The notes under the pieces were generated by a model. It ran no database searches. It saw only the letters and a program-made list of their open reading frames with translations, and was not told the DNA's origin. A DNA stretch of 64,000 bases. Origin: Paracoccus liaowanqingii. GTDB lineage: Bacteria > Pseudomonadota > Alphaproteobacteria > Rhodobacterales > Rhodobacteraceae. The DNA lies in contig NZ_CP040761.1 in NCBI RefSeq assembly GCF_004683865.2, positions 1 to 64,000 on the forward strand. The letters run 5' to 3'. Made by a program: the position numbers and the translations under genes. Shown in pieces: positions 9,345 to 17,573 of this stretch. Position 1 is the stretch's first letter. Each line of letters opens with the position of its first letter.

Positions 9345-10436
9345 TCAGGCGGCGAACTGCATCCGGCGCTTGCGGATCGTCGTCCGGTGGCGCAGCAGGA
9401 AGCGGACCATCTCGCGCGAGGCGTCGGGGCCCGACGGATCGACGAAGCGCCCCGCCGGAGAGCCGCCAGACCAGGCATGCCCGCTGCCCTCGATCAGCCA
9501 GTGCTCGACGAAGGCACGCCCCTGGCCCACGCGATGGCTGGTGCGGACATAGCTGCGGCCCTTGGGGACCTGCCGCTTCTGCTGCGTCTCGCGCAGATAG
9601 GCGAAGGGCTCCAGCGCCCGGAGGGCCACGAAACGGCCGTTTCGGGCGTTCACGACATGGTCCTTGCTGCCGTGGAAGATGATGGTCGGAACCGGATGCG
9701 GGCTGGGAATGCCGGGATTGCCCTGCCCCATCGCCGTCATGGCAAAGGCCTTGCCCTGCGCCGCGCCCACGGGCAGGCCGGAATGAACGCCCACGCCCGC
9801 GAACAGGTCGGGATAGGCCTGCGCCAGCACCAAGGCCGCCGATCCCCCCGCCGACAGCCCCGCCACATAGACCCGTGCCGGATCCGCCGGGTTCTGCTGC
9901 AGCACCTCGCGGGTCAGGCTGGCCAACAGCGCGGGCTCTCCGGCGCCCCGGTGCTGGTCGCCGGGCTGGAACCAGTTCCAGCACCGCTTGGGATGCGCCT
10001 CGCGCGTCTGCGCGGGATAGACGACCAGCATCCGGAACTCCTCGGCCAGCGCGTTCATGCGGGTGCCCTTGGCGAAATCGTCCGGCGTCTGGCCGCAGCC
10101 ATGCAGCATGACCAGCACCGGCAAGGGATCCGCGGACCCCGCCGCCGAGGCCGGGGTATAGATCTTGTAGCCGCGCTGCCCGAAGGCGCAGTCATGGGTC
10201 AGGGTGCGAAACGACGCCCGCGCCGGGGCCGTCACCAGACGTGGGCGGGCCGGGGCCTTGACCGCCGCCGTCCTGGCCTTGGCCTTTGTCGCGGGCTTCG
10301 ACGCCTTGGCGGGCGTCAGCACCAGCGCGGGCACCTTCAGGGCCGAGCGGAAGAATGCGGCCATCATCCGGGCGGCAACCGGGGCTGCGGCCTTCTTTCG
10401 ACGGCCCCTGGAGGCGGAAAACATGCTCTTGCTCAC
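9345..10436 (-). CDS. PHB-depolymerase-family esterase
   Basis: A 363-residue alpha/beta hydrolase of the Esterase_phd family, which includes polyhydroxybutyrate depolymerases and feruloyl or acetyl-xylan esterases. The lipase box GLSAGGSAA holds the nucleophile, FHGSKDHVV the Asp and GSGHAWSGG the His. LHGCGQTPDDFAKGT is the oxyanion-hole region. The Lys/Arg/Ala-rich first 80 residues resemble the basic N-termini of intracellular PHB enzymes rather than a clean signal peptide. GTG 10436 is chosen because AAAGAG sits eight bases upstream; ATG 10424 is an alternative. Divergent from the MscS gene. Substrate not determinable from the sequence. Confidence 0.8.
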   Translation of the reverse strand: MSKSMFSASRGRRKKAAAPVAARMMAAFFRSALKVPALVLTPAKASKPATKAKARTAAVKAPARPRLVTAPARASFRTLTHDCAFGQRGYKIYTPASAAGSADPLPVLVMLHGCGQTPDDFAKGTRMNALAEEFRMLVVYPAQTREAHPKRCWNWFQPGDQHRGAGEPALLASLTREVLQQNPADPARVYVAGLSAGGSAALVLAQAYPDLFAGVGVHSGLPVGAAQGKAFAMTAMGQGNPGIPSPHPVPTIIFHGSKDHVVNARNGRFVALRALEPFAYLRETQQKRQVPKGRSYVRTSHRVGQGRAFVEHWLIEGSGHAWSGGSPAGRFVDPSGPDASREMVRFLLRHRTTIRKRRMQFAA

Positions 10437-10698
10437 GCGGACGGCTCTTTCTGCGACATGGCCCCTGTTCGAGGTGGCACCTCTGCAGGGCCGCGGCAAG
10501 GCGCAAAGACGGTTCCCGCGCGCAAGGCAGCCATGCCGGCGGCCATCGGCCTGCGGCATGTGCAAATCCGTCATCCGGGCCGCGGCCTGCCGCCCTTGCG
10601 CTGCCGGGCCGGCATGCGGGCGACGCGCCCCCCGCGGACGATCTTGCCGCCGCCCGGGCAGGGGCGGAACATTACAGGCGTGAGCGCGCTTGACACCC

Positions 10699-12363
10699 AT
10701 GATCCGCATACGCAAGTCCCTCGCCCTTCTTCTGATCGTGGCGACCGCCGGCCTTCCCGCCCTTGCGCAGGATGCCGTCTTCGAAACCCCCGCGCTGAAC
10801 ACCGGCCTTGGCCCCGTGCCCGACCGGATCGACCGCGACACTCCGCGGGCCGCGATGGCCAGCTTTCTGCGGGCCGCCGATGACGAGGATTGGTCCGCCG
10901 CCGCGCATCTGCTCGATCTGGGCGAGCTGCCGCCGTCGCGGCAGGCCGCCGAGGGGCCGCGTCTGGCCCATCACCTTTATGACGTCATCGACCGCAAGGC
11001 GGTGCTGGACTGGTCCGCGCTGCTGAACCGTCCCGACGCGCTGCAGATCCAGGGCGGCGACACCGAGGCCACCGCCGGCGATCCCCGCCGGTCGCTGCTG
11101 CTGCGCGACCTGCCCCTGGACGTGGCCCCGGTCGAGATCCGCCTGAACCGCCTGCAGCCCGAGGGAACGGACCAGCCGGTCTGGGTCTTTCCGGTCGAGA
11201 CCGTCCGCCACGTGCCCGCCCTGCACGAGATGTACGGCCCCTCGCAATTCGAGCTGGCCCTGCCCGAGGCGATGCGCACGAAGACCGTCGGCGGCCTGAT
11301 GCGGTGGGAATGGATCGGCCTGCCAGTGCTGATCGTCGCGGCCGTTCTTTTGGGCTGGACCGTGCACCGGACCCTCAGGCTGGCGCGGCGCCATGCGCAG
11401 GGGCGGATCGCGACGGGCATCCTTGCGGCCTCGTCCAAGCCGCTGATCATCGCCAGCGTGACGGGGCTGATCTGGTGGGTCACCAGCAACGTCTTCGTCT
11501 TCTCGGGCCGGATCGACGTGTTCCTGGCCCCCGCCATCGCGACCGGCTTCGTGACGGCCGCGCTGCTCTTCATCGTCAGCAGCATCGAGGCGCTGCTGAA
11601 CGGCCTGGTCGCGCCGGGCGAGGATGTCGACCTGACCCTGGCCAAGCAGGCCGAATCCCGCGTCCTTGCGACCCGCCTGAACGCGGCGCGGCGGGTGCTG
11701 GTGGTCGTGGTCTTCCTGATCGGCGCCGGGGTGGTCCTGTCCTCGGCCGATCTGGCCAGCAATCTGGGCCTGTCGCTTCTGGCCTCGGCGGGGGCGGTGA
11801 CGATCGTGCTGGGCTTTGCCGCGCGCAATGTGCTGGGCAACATCATGGCCTCGCTGCAGATCGCGCTGAACCAGTCGGCCCGGGTCGGCGACCGTGTCGT
11901 CTACAAGGGCGAGCTGTGCCATGTCGAGCGGATCAACATGACCTTCGTGCAGCTGCGCAACTGGGACAGCACGCGGCTGATCGTGCCGGTCGAGGAGTTC
12001 GCCTCCGAGACATTCTCGAACTGGACCCTTCAGGACCCGGCCATGCTGCGGGTCCTCAAGCTGAAGCTGGACCCGCATGCCGATATCGATGCCCTGCGCA
12101 GGGTGTTCGACGAGGTCCTGGACCACGTGGCCACCCTGGAGATCGGCCAAAACCTGGGCGATCTGGACGGATCCAGCGTCAATGTGGCCGAGCAGGACAT
12201 CTTCGGGATCGAGGTCTGGTTCAGCATCCCTTGCGCCGATCCGAACTCCTCGTGGGAGGTGGCTTGCGCCGTGCGCGAGAAGCTGGTCGCCCGGGCGGCG
12301 CAGATGGAGAGGGACAGCGGGACCCCGATCTTCGCATCGGCCGCCGCAGCCGGGGCGGCCTGA
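10699..12363 (+). CDS. MscS-family mechanosensitive channel with extended N-terminus
   Basis: A 554-residue channel protein. A signal peptide (MIRIRKSLALLLIVA, cleavage near LAQ) leads into a periplasmic domain of about 170 residues, then four to five membrane helices (about 207-385). The pore helix and following beta domain carry LGFAARNVLGNIMASLQIAL, then RVGDRVVYKG and TRLIVPVEEFASETFSNWTL, the MscS signature. Such proteins release solutes on hypo-osmotic shock. The large periplasmic domain places it among the long MscS-like channels rather than the short MscS. The ATG at 10699 fits the signal peptide. A second, shorter MscS lies at 60.2-61.2 kb. Confidence 0.85.
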   Translation: MIRIRKSLALLLIVATAGLPALAQDAVFETPALNTGLGPVPDRIDRDTPRAAMASFLRAADDEDWSAAAHLLDLGELPPSRQAAEGPRLAHHLYDVIDRKAVLDWSALLNRPDALQIQGGDTEATAGDPRRSLLLRDLPLDVAPVEIRLNRLQPEGTDQPVWVFPVETVRHVPALHEMYGPSQFELALPEAMRTKTVGGLMRWEWIGLPVLIVAAVLLGWTVHRTLRLARRHAQGRIATGILAASSKPLIIASVTGLIWWVTSNVFVFSGRIDVFLAPAIATGFVTAALLFIVSSIEALLNGLVAPGEDVDLTLAKQAESRVLATRLNAARRVLVVVVFLIGAGVVLSSADLASNLGLSLLASAGAVTIVLGFAARNVLGNIMASLQIALNQSARVGDRVVYKGELCHVERINMTFVQLRNWDSTRLIVPVEEFASETFSNWTLQDPAMLRVLKLKLDPHADIDALRRVFDEVLDHVATLEIGQNLGDLDGSSVNVAEQDIFGIEVWFSIPCADPNSSWEVACAVREKLVARAAQMERDSGTPIFASAAAAGAA

Positions 12364-12503
12364 TCGCATGGGGCCCGCAGATCTTGCCAGCATCTGACGC
12401 GGCCCCTGCGATGTGTCACGGGCGGCATCCGGGACCGTCATCGCGCGGAATGCGCGCATCCGCGTCCCTGTCGCGGGTCTGGTCTCCGCCAGCGCCGGCA
12501 ATC

Positions 12504-12881
12504 TCACAACGGCCCCCTGGCGACATCCTCGGGCCAGATCTCGCTGCCGTGGTCCACCACCTTGACGCATGCCGCCCCCGACAACCGGCCGATCTGCTGC
12601 TGCAGGGACAGCTGCAGGGCCGGCGACGGGTTGCAGGATGTGCCCGGCGACGCGTCCTCGGCCAGACGGCCCAGAAACCGCGCCAGCCCATCGGCCTCCT
12701 GGCGCAGCAGATCCGCCCGCTGCAGAAGGGCCAGGACTGCGGGTGGCAGATGGCCCAGTGCCATGCCTAGGGCGGTGTCCAGTTCCGCCAAGTCGTCGTA
12801 GATATGCTGCGCCTCAGCGGCGGCGCGGGTCAGGACTTTCTTCAGGGACTGGGGTCAGACCCCCTGCTGCGCCGGCGTCAC
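12504..12881 (-). pseudogene. Chemotaxis-locus hypothetical gene interrupted by an in-frame stop
   Basis: A leftward frame begins with GTG 12881 overlapping the stop of the cheY remnant (GTGA), as expected for a translationally coupled gene, but meets TGA at 12857-12855 after eight codons. After that stop it remains open to 12504 and encodes a helical, protein-like sequence (KKVLTRAAAEAQHIYDDLAE, then LPPAVLALLQRADLLRQEAD, ending in PEDVARGPL) of about 115 residues. There is no ATG after the stop; only TTG 12791 could restart. The stop falls inside a 13-bp palindrome GGGGTCAGACCCC (12851-12863). I do not recognise the family. Most likely a disabled companion of cheY. Confidence 0.5.
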
Positions 12882-13159
12882 TGCAGCTTTTCAGTCACGG
12901 TTTCGATGCAGCGCAAGAGCGCCTCCTCGGTGAAGGGTTTGGCGATGAAGTTGTTCATGCCGGCCTTCTGACCCGGCTCGATCATCTCGCGGGTAGCGGT
13001 GCCGGTGATCAGGATGAAGCCCACCCGTTGCGTGCCGGGGTTCCCGCGCAGCGCCTCCAATAGGGCCAGGACGTCCATGCCCGGCATGTTGTAGTCCGAG
13101 ATGACCAGGTGGACCGGCGCCGCCGCCAGCCTGCGAAACGCTGTCTCGCCATCGGCCTC
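12878..13159 (-). pseudogene. Truncated CheY-type receiver
   Basis: The C-terminal 93 or so residues of a chemotaxis-type receiver domain: GETAFRRLAAAPVHLVISDY (with the phospho-acceptor Asp), NMPGMDVLALLEALR, ILITGTATREMI and the Lys motif FIAKPFTEEAL. The first 30-35 residues, including the acidic pair of strand beta-1, are missing; similarity stops at about 13159, where on the other strand a chemoreceptor fragment begins. The frame stays open upstream but encodes no receiver sequence. Without beta-1 the domain cannot bind magnesium or be phosphorylated normally, so it is a remnant. Confidence 0.75.
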
Positions 13160-13500
13160 GGAATCCGCACGCGAGATCAAGGCGCTGGTTTTGGACAGCG
13201 CGGCGCTGGTCATGGCGGGATCCGCGCTGGTGGGACGGACGGGCGAAAGCTTGGATCTGATCCTCGGGCGCGCCCGGGAGGTGTCCGAACAGGTCTCCGT
13301 CATTGCCCGGGCCGCCAACGAGCAGTCGGTCGGCCTGTCCGAGTTCAATGCCGGCGTGAACCAGCTGGACCAGGTCACCCAGCAGAACGCCGCCGTCGCG
13401 GAAGAGACGAACGCAGCCGCCGTCTCGCTGCAGCAGCGAGCCGAGGATCTGCTGCATGACATCTCGGGCTTTCGGGTCAGCGGCAAGGGACGGGCACCGG
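13158..13500 (+). pseudogene. C-terminal fragment of a methyl-accepting chemotaxis protein
   Basis: About 110 codons encode the last part of a chemoreceptor signalling domain: SESAREIKALVLDSAALV, then SEQVSVIARAANEQSVGLSE, NAGVNQLDQVTQQNAAVAEE and TNAAAVSLQQRAEDLL, followed by a final HDISGFRV. The similarity starts abruptly in the middle of the cytoplasmic coiled coil, exactly where the inverted cheY remnant ends. There is no start codon with a ribosome site, no membrane or sensory domain, and no proper stop after the MCP similarity fades. It is a non-functional remnant. Confidence 0.75.
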
Positions 13501-13835
13501 TCGGTCGGCCGCAAGGGGGTCGTCCAAGCCCTGTCGACCATGGGCCCGACCCTTGCGGGTTGTCGCGGGGCGAAGCGAGGCTGCGGCGCAGCTGTACGAG
13601 TTCTGACGGGATGCCGGGCGTGATCTGTGGTCGGGGACATGCTGGCGGGCCGGATCGCCCGTCAGCGACCCTGCGGTCCTCGCCCCTCGCGTCCCTCGTT
13701 CGATGCGGTCGGACGGCAAGGTTGCAGCGGGGCGGTGCATCTGCCTCGCCTGCTCCCCATCCTGGCCGAGGCGCCATCGACGTGACGCGGCTGCCGGAGC
13801 GCAGACGATCCGTCCGGCAGGGAGGGCCCCTCGGG
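13501..13835. other. Non-coding stretch after the chemotaxis remnants
   Basis: No convincing coding sequence on either strand. The chemoreceptor frame remains open but its product here is Arg/Gly/Pro-rich filler. A GC-rich inverted repeat (CTGCCGG at 13791-13797 and CCGGCAG at 13814-13820, 16-base loop) lies just after the regulator's stop and may end the leftward apn operon, though it lacks a T-run. Confidence 0.4.
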
Positions 13836-14582
13836 TCATACCTGCGCCGCGGCCTGACCCTGAGGATGGACGTAGAGCAGGTTGGAGCGGTCCAGATGGG
13901 CCTGCATCGCGCGAACGGCGGCATCGGGATCGCCATGCCCGATCAGGTCCGCCATGTCGCGATGTTCGGTCAGGGTGACCTCTTCCTTGCCGGACCAGTG
14001 CAGCAGGACCCCGTGATACTGGAACAACCAGCGCAGCATCGACTGGCTGGTCGCCACCAGGATCGGGTTGCCCGTGATCGCCGCGATGCGGTTGTGAAAG
14101 GCGATGTCCAGCGTCACGAACTGGGCCGCATCGCCGATGCAGGCGCTCTGGCGGTCGATCAGCGCGTGCAGATCCTGCAGATCCTCAGGCGTGGCCGACC
14201 CGGTCGCGACGCGGACGAGGCCGCATTCGAACATGCGCCGCGCCTCCTTCAGATGGTCCAGCTGGTCGGGTTCGGAGGACAGCAGCATCCGTGCCACGTC
14301 GTCCACCCGGTTCAGGACGCTGTCGGCGCTCAGCGCGTTCACGCGGCTGCGCTCTCCGTGGTTGATGGTGATGAGGCCCATCGACTGCATGTGCTGCAAG
14401 GCCTCGCGCACGGCGGGGCGCCCGACGCCGAAGCGCTCCATCAGATCCCGCTCGGAGGGCATGGGCGCGCCGGGCGCCAACTCTCCGCTGGCCATCAGGT
14501 CGCGCAGGCGTTCGAACACCTGATCGGACAGCTTGCGCCGCAGGATGCGATCGGGGGCCTGTCCGTTGCTATTCCTGCTCAT
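13836..14582 (-). CDS. FadR-type GntR regulator, NanR-like, of the apiose locus
   Basis: A 248-residue repressor. The N-terminal winged helix (about 20-85) has LSDQVFERLRDLMASGELAP, MPSERDLMERFGVGRPAVRE and GLITINHGERSRV; the rest is an all-helical FCD effector domain. The sequence around GERSRVNALSADSVLNRV, FECGLVRVA and FHNRIAAITGNPIL resembles E. coli NanR more than FadR or UxuR. As the last gene of the leftward D-apionate operon, overlapping the end of apnL by 14 bases, it probably controls that operon and the divergent oiaKX, releasing DNA when a pathway intermediate binds. The near-palindrome at 21278-21292 is a candidate operator. Sialic acid genes are absent, so NanR function as such is unlikely. 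Confidence 0.85.
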   Translation of the reverse strand: MSRNSNGQAPDRILRRKLSDQVFERLRDLMASGELAPGAPMPSERDLMERFGVGRPAVREALQHMQSMGLITINHGERSRVNALSADSVLNRVDDVARMLLSSEPDQLDHLKEARRMFECGLVRVATGSATPEDLQDLHALIDRQSACIGDAAQFVTLDIAFHNRIAAITGNPILVATSQSMLRWLFQYHGVLLHWSGKEEVTLTEHRDMADLIGHGDPDAAVRAMQAHLDRSNLLYVHPQGQAAAQV

Positions 14583-16560
14583 CCTGACCCTCCTGTCGCG
14601 ACATCCCCGACCTATGCGCGATGGGGGGCCAAGGCAACTGCCCGGCGGGCAGGATCTGCCAGCCGAAGCCGGGCAGCGACATGCCGTCCGCCATCGTGCG
14701 GGCCTGCGGGGACAGGTTGGCGACGATCACCTCGTCCCCCAGATGCAGCAATGCAAGGTCATCCATGATGTGCGCCGCGTGGACCGGATGACCCGCCCGC
14801 ACCGATAGGGCCGCGACGACCGCCGCCACGGGGCGCAGCGAGCCGTCAGTCCTGACGAGGCCGCGCGGGCCGTACAGCTCGGCGGGGGTCCAGACGGTCA
14901 GCCCGGCCCGGGCCAGCGCGGTGGCCAGCCCGCAGGTCCAGGCCGCGGCGAAGGCGGCGTCTTGGCGCGGGTCGTCATCTGACAGGCAGATGCGCCGGCG
15001 GTCGGGATTGGGCACGGTGCGGCTGCCATAGGGGTTGTGGCGCATGGCGATGGTCGAGGGGCCAAGCCGGTACTGGGCCGCGCCGGCGATGGCGCGGACG
15101 GAGGCGAGGATCTGGGGCACCGCCTCCAGTGTCTCGATGACCGAGGCGTCGTCGGCGGCATGAACGATGGGGCAGAGACCGTGAGTGACAAAATCAAGCA
15201 GCTCCGCGGGCGGGCGCTTGCGGTTCAGTTCGGGAAAGAAGCTGGCGCTGCCGCCGCCCAAGGGAAGGCCCGGCAGGGCGCGGCGGGCGGCGGCATAAAT
15301 CTGGGCCAGCGGCGGGCAGGCGGGCCAGTCGGACCCCGGCGGGGTCGACTGGCGGTCAACGGCGGGCGTGACCATGATCGCGGCGGCCCGCAGCCCCGAG
15401 GCGGCCAGCGCATCGGCATAGGCGCGGAACTCGGCATCAAGATCGCCGTCCGGGGGGCAGGCGGCGATCAGTTCCAGATCGTACGCGGGGCCGGGATGGA
15501 CCGCCTGCAGGGCGGCGAAGGCCTGCAGATCGGCGGCAAGATCGCCCGCACCGGTGTTCAGATGGCACAGCAGGCGCTGCGGCGCGAGGCTCCGCAGGGC
15601 GCCGGGGTCGGCCGCCGCGCGCCGGGCATCGGCGCCGGTCAGCAGAAGCGCGGTCTTCGGAAAGCGCGGATGCGGCGGCGCGGTCTGCAGGGGCGTGCGT
15701 GGCCGGGTCTGCGCCAGCGGCCTGTCGGATGCCGGGCCGTGACGGGTCGAGAGGGATGGCTCGGCCCGGCTTTCAGGCGTCGGCCCCGAGCCTTCCGCGG
15801 GCGGGGTCAGGGCGGTCGGGACAGCGGCATCCTCCCGCCGCGACCCATCGACAGGACTCAGCCCGGCGCCCTCCGCCTGCCACCAGCGGATCGAGACGGA
15901 CTGGTCCAGCCCTGCCTTCGGGGTCAGCCGGTAGGGCCAAGGCAGGGCCAGCGGGCGGTTGTAGGTCTTGAACGAGGCGTCGCCCCATTGACGCTGGTCC
16001 TCCATCTCGAAGACATCGCCGATGAAGCGGCAGGCGATGCGCCAGGGTCCGGCCTGATGGGTCAGGGCGACGATGTCGCGGAAGGGCTGCCACGGCGCGA
16101 TCAGGTCGGGGAACTGCCCGCTTGTCCGGGTGCCGTCGGCATGATCGACCTGCAGCGGCGCGCCCGCCACGCCCAGGATCGGGTGCAGCAGGGTAAACCC
16201 CGCGCGGTTCGTCCAGACCTCTCCCGCCGCCACCGCCTGCACCCGGGCGTCGAGCCCTTGGGCGGTCAGCTGCACCGTGACCCGCGCCGACAGGCCCGCG
16301 TCCAGATCGTGATCGGCACGATAGGTGACGCGGGTGGCCCGGGGCGTCTCGTCGATCCGCAAGTCGCTGATCCGCGGCGCGACGGTGCCCCAATCGCGGT
16401 CGCGGACCAGGAAGGCCAGCCCGCGGATCGCCTCCACCCCGTCCACGCGCAGGTGGCGCAACCGGCCCTCCTCCAGCGTGACGCGGGAGGGGCCGCAGGA
16501 CAGGCTGCGGCGGTCGGGCTGCGGCTGGTCGGTGCCGGCGAGGCTGCGCGGATCGGTCAT
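14569..16560 (-). CDS. apnL: D-apionate lactonase
   Basis: A 663-residue protein assigned as the enzyme that opens D-apionolactone to D-apionate. Support is contextual plus my recognition of the fold order: an N-terminal beta-rich domain (about 20-240, with GDVFEMEDQRQWGDASFKTY) and a C-terminal barrel-like domain (about 300-660, with LLLTGADARRAAADPGAL and FPELNRKRPP). Between them is a Pro/Ala/Arg-rich linker of about 60 residues (about 245-305) that looks disordered and longer than needed. It sits between apsD, whose TGA its ATG overlaps, and the regulator. The product apsD makes from D-apiose is its substrate. Confidence 0.75.
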   Translation of the reverse strand: MTDPRSLAGTDQPQPDRRSLSCGPSRVTLEEGRLRHLRVDGVEAIRGLAFLVRDRDWGTVAPRISDLRIDETPRATRVTYRADHDLDAGLSARVTVQLTAQGLDARVQAVAAGEVWTNRAGFTLLHPILGVAGAPLQVDHADGTRTSGQFPDLIAPWQPFRDIVALTHQAGPWRIACRFIGDVFEMEDQRQWGDASFKTYNRPLALPWPYRLTPKAGLDQSVSIRWWQAEGAGLSPVDGSRREDAAVPTALTPPAEGSGPTPESRAEPSLSTRHGPASDRPLAQTRPRTPLQTAPPHPRFPKTALLLTGADARRAAADPGALRSLAPQRLLCHLNTGAGDLAADLQAFAALQAVHPGPAYDLELIAACPPDGDLDAEFRAYADALAASGLRAAAIMVTPAVDRQSTPPGSDWPACPPLAQIYAAARRALPGLPLGGGSASFFPELNRKRPPAELLDFVTHGLCPIVHAADDASVIETLEAVPQILASVRAIAGAAQYRLGPSTIAMRHNPYGSRTVPNPDRRRICLSDDDPRQDAAFAAAWTCGLATALARAGLTVWTPAELYGPRGLVRTDGSLRPVAAVVAALSVRAGHPVHAAHIMDDLALLHLGDEVIVANLSPQARTMADGMSLPGFGWQILPAGQLPWPPIAHRSGMSRQEGQDEQE

Positions 16561-17573
16561 GGCAGCGCGATCCGGCTGCCGGCCGCGGCCGAGGCATAGG
16601 CGGCCTCGACCAGCGCCAGCGTCTGCAGGTTGTCCTGCCCCGAGGTTTCGGGGGTGCCGCCCCCCCGCAGGCAGTCGACGAAATGCTGCTGGATGACCTG
16701 CACGCTGTGCTGGATGTTGTGCCACGGCGGCGTCGCCCAAGGCAGAAGCGGCGGGGCCACATCGCGGATCTCCTCGGCCGCGCCGTCGCGCTGGATCACC
16801 AGGCGATAGCCCGCATCCAGCCGCAGCGTGCCCGCGCTGCCCTCGACCTCGATCAGGGTCTGGGGGAAGGTCTCGGGCTGGCGCCGCGTGGCATAGGAGC
16901 AGTCGACGACCGAGGTCGCGCCGCCCGCATGGTCCAGCAGGATCGTCGCCACATCCTCGCCCCGGATGGCGGGGTTGATGCGCGCGGTGCTGGCGGCCAG
17001 CCGCGTCGCGTCGCCCAGGGCCGCGCGGGCGATGTCCAGGATGTGGATGCCCAGGTCCTGGATGATGAAGCGCGGATCCGTGGCCAGATAGGGCTGGCCG
17101 GAAAACACGTCATGGCCCGACCGGAAGCTGAAGCGCCCGAAGAAGGGCCGGCCCACCGCGCCGCCCCTCAGGGCCATGATCGCCGCGCGGACGGGCGCCT
17201 GCCAGCGAAAGTTCTCGTGCACCATCAGGGTCCGGCCCGCGCGGTCCATCGCCTCGACCATGGCGCGGGCGTCGGCCATCGTCTCGGCGAAGGGCTTTTG
17301 GCAGATGGCGTGCAGGCCCGCCTGCCCCGCCGCCTCGACCAGCGGGCGATGCGCGGCGACGGTGGTGGCGATGTCGACGAAATCCAGATCCTCGGCCGCC
17401 AGCATCGCCCCGGCATCGGCATAGGTCCGCGCGACGCCGAAGCGCGCGGCGGTTTCGGCCAGCCGAACCGGATCGCGGTCGCAGATGGCGGTGATCCGCA
17501 CGCCGTCGATGGCCTGCCAAGCCTGCATCTGGTTCTGCGCAAAGAAGCCGCAGCCGATTAGGGCGCCCTTCAT
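16557..17573 (-). CDS. apsD: D-apiose dehydrogenase (Gfo/Idh/MocA family)
   Basis: A 338-residue NAD(P)-dependent oxidoreductase. The Rossmann start MKGALIGCGFFAQNQMQAW binds the dinucleotide; ICQKPFAETMADA carries the conserved Lys of the EKP-type motif (here QKP) and IQDLGIHILDIARA the active-site Asp/His pair. In this gene set it is expected to oxidise D-apiose to D-apionolactone. Its ATG overlaps the dctM stop (ATGA) and its own stop overlaps the apnL start, so the three are translationally coupled. A different sugar substrate is possible, but the company of apnL, apnO, oiaK and a RuBisCO-like gene argues for apiose. Confidence 0.82.
   Translation of the reverse strand: MKGALIGCGFFAQNQMQAWQAIDGVRITAICDRDPVRLAETAARFGVARTYADAGAMLAAEDLDFVDIATTVAAHRPLVEAAGQAGLHAICQKPFAETMADARAMVEAMDRAGRTLMVHENFRWQAPVRAAIMALRGGAVGRPFFGRFSFRSGHDVFSGQPYLATDPRFIIQDLGIHILDIARAALGDATRLAASTARINPAIRGEDVATILLDHAGGATSVVDCSYATRRQPETFPQTLIEVEGSAGTLRLDAGYRLVIQRDGAAEEIRDVAPPLLPWATPPWHNIQHSVQVIQQHFVDCLRGGGTPETSGQDNLQTLALVEAAYASAAAGSRIALP

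Noticed and set aside
10666..10691. GGAAC-N19-TT before the long MscS gene as a firm promoter
   Set aside because: The TT is seven bases before the ATG, so the mRNA would be leaderless. Kept only as a weak example in the findings.
12855..12857. TGA read as selenocysteine
   Set aside because: The upstream peptide is only eight codons, no selenoprotein family is recognisable and the cheY neighbour is truncated, so decay is simpler.
13101..14768. Plus-strand frame continuing from the chemoreceptor fragment through the regulator gene
   Set aside because: Similarity to chemoreceptors ends near 13500; the remainder is antisense to the NanR-like regulator. It remains open only because stops are rare at this GC content.
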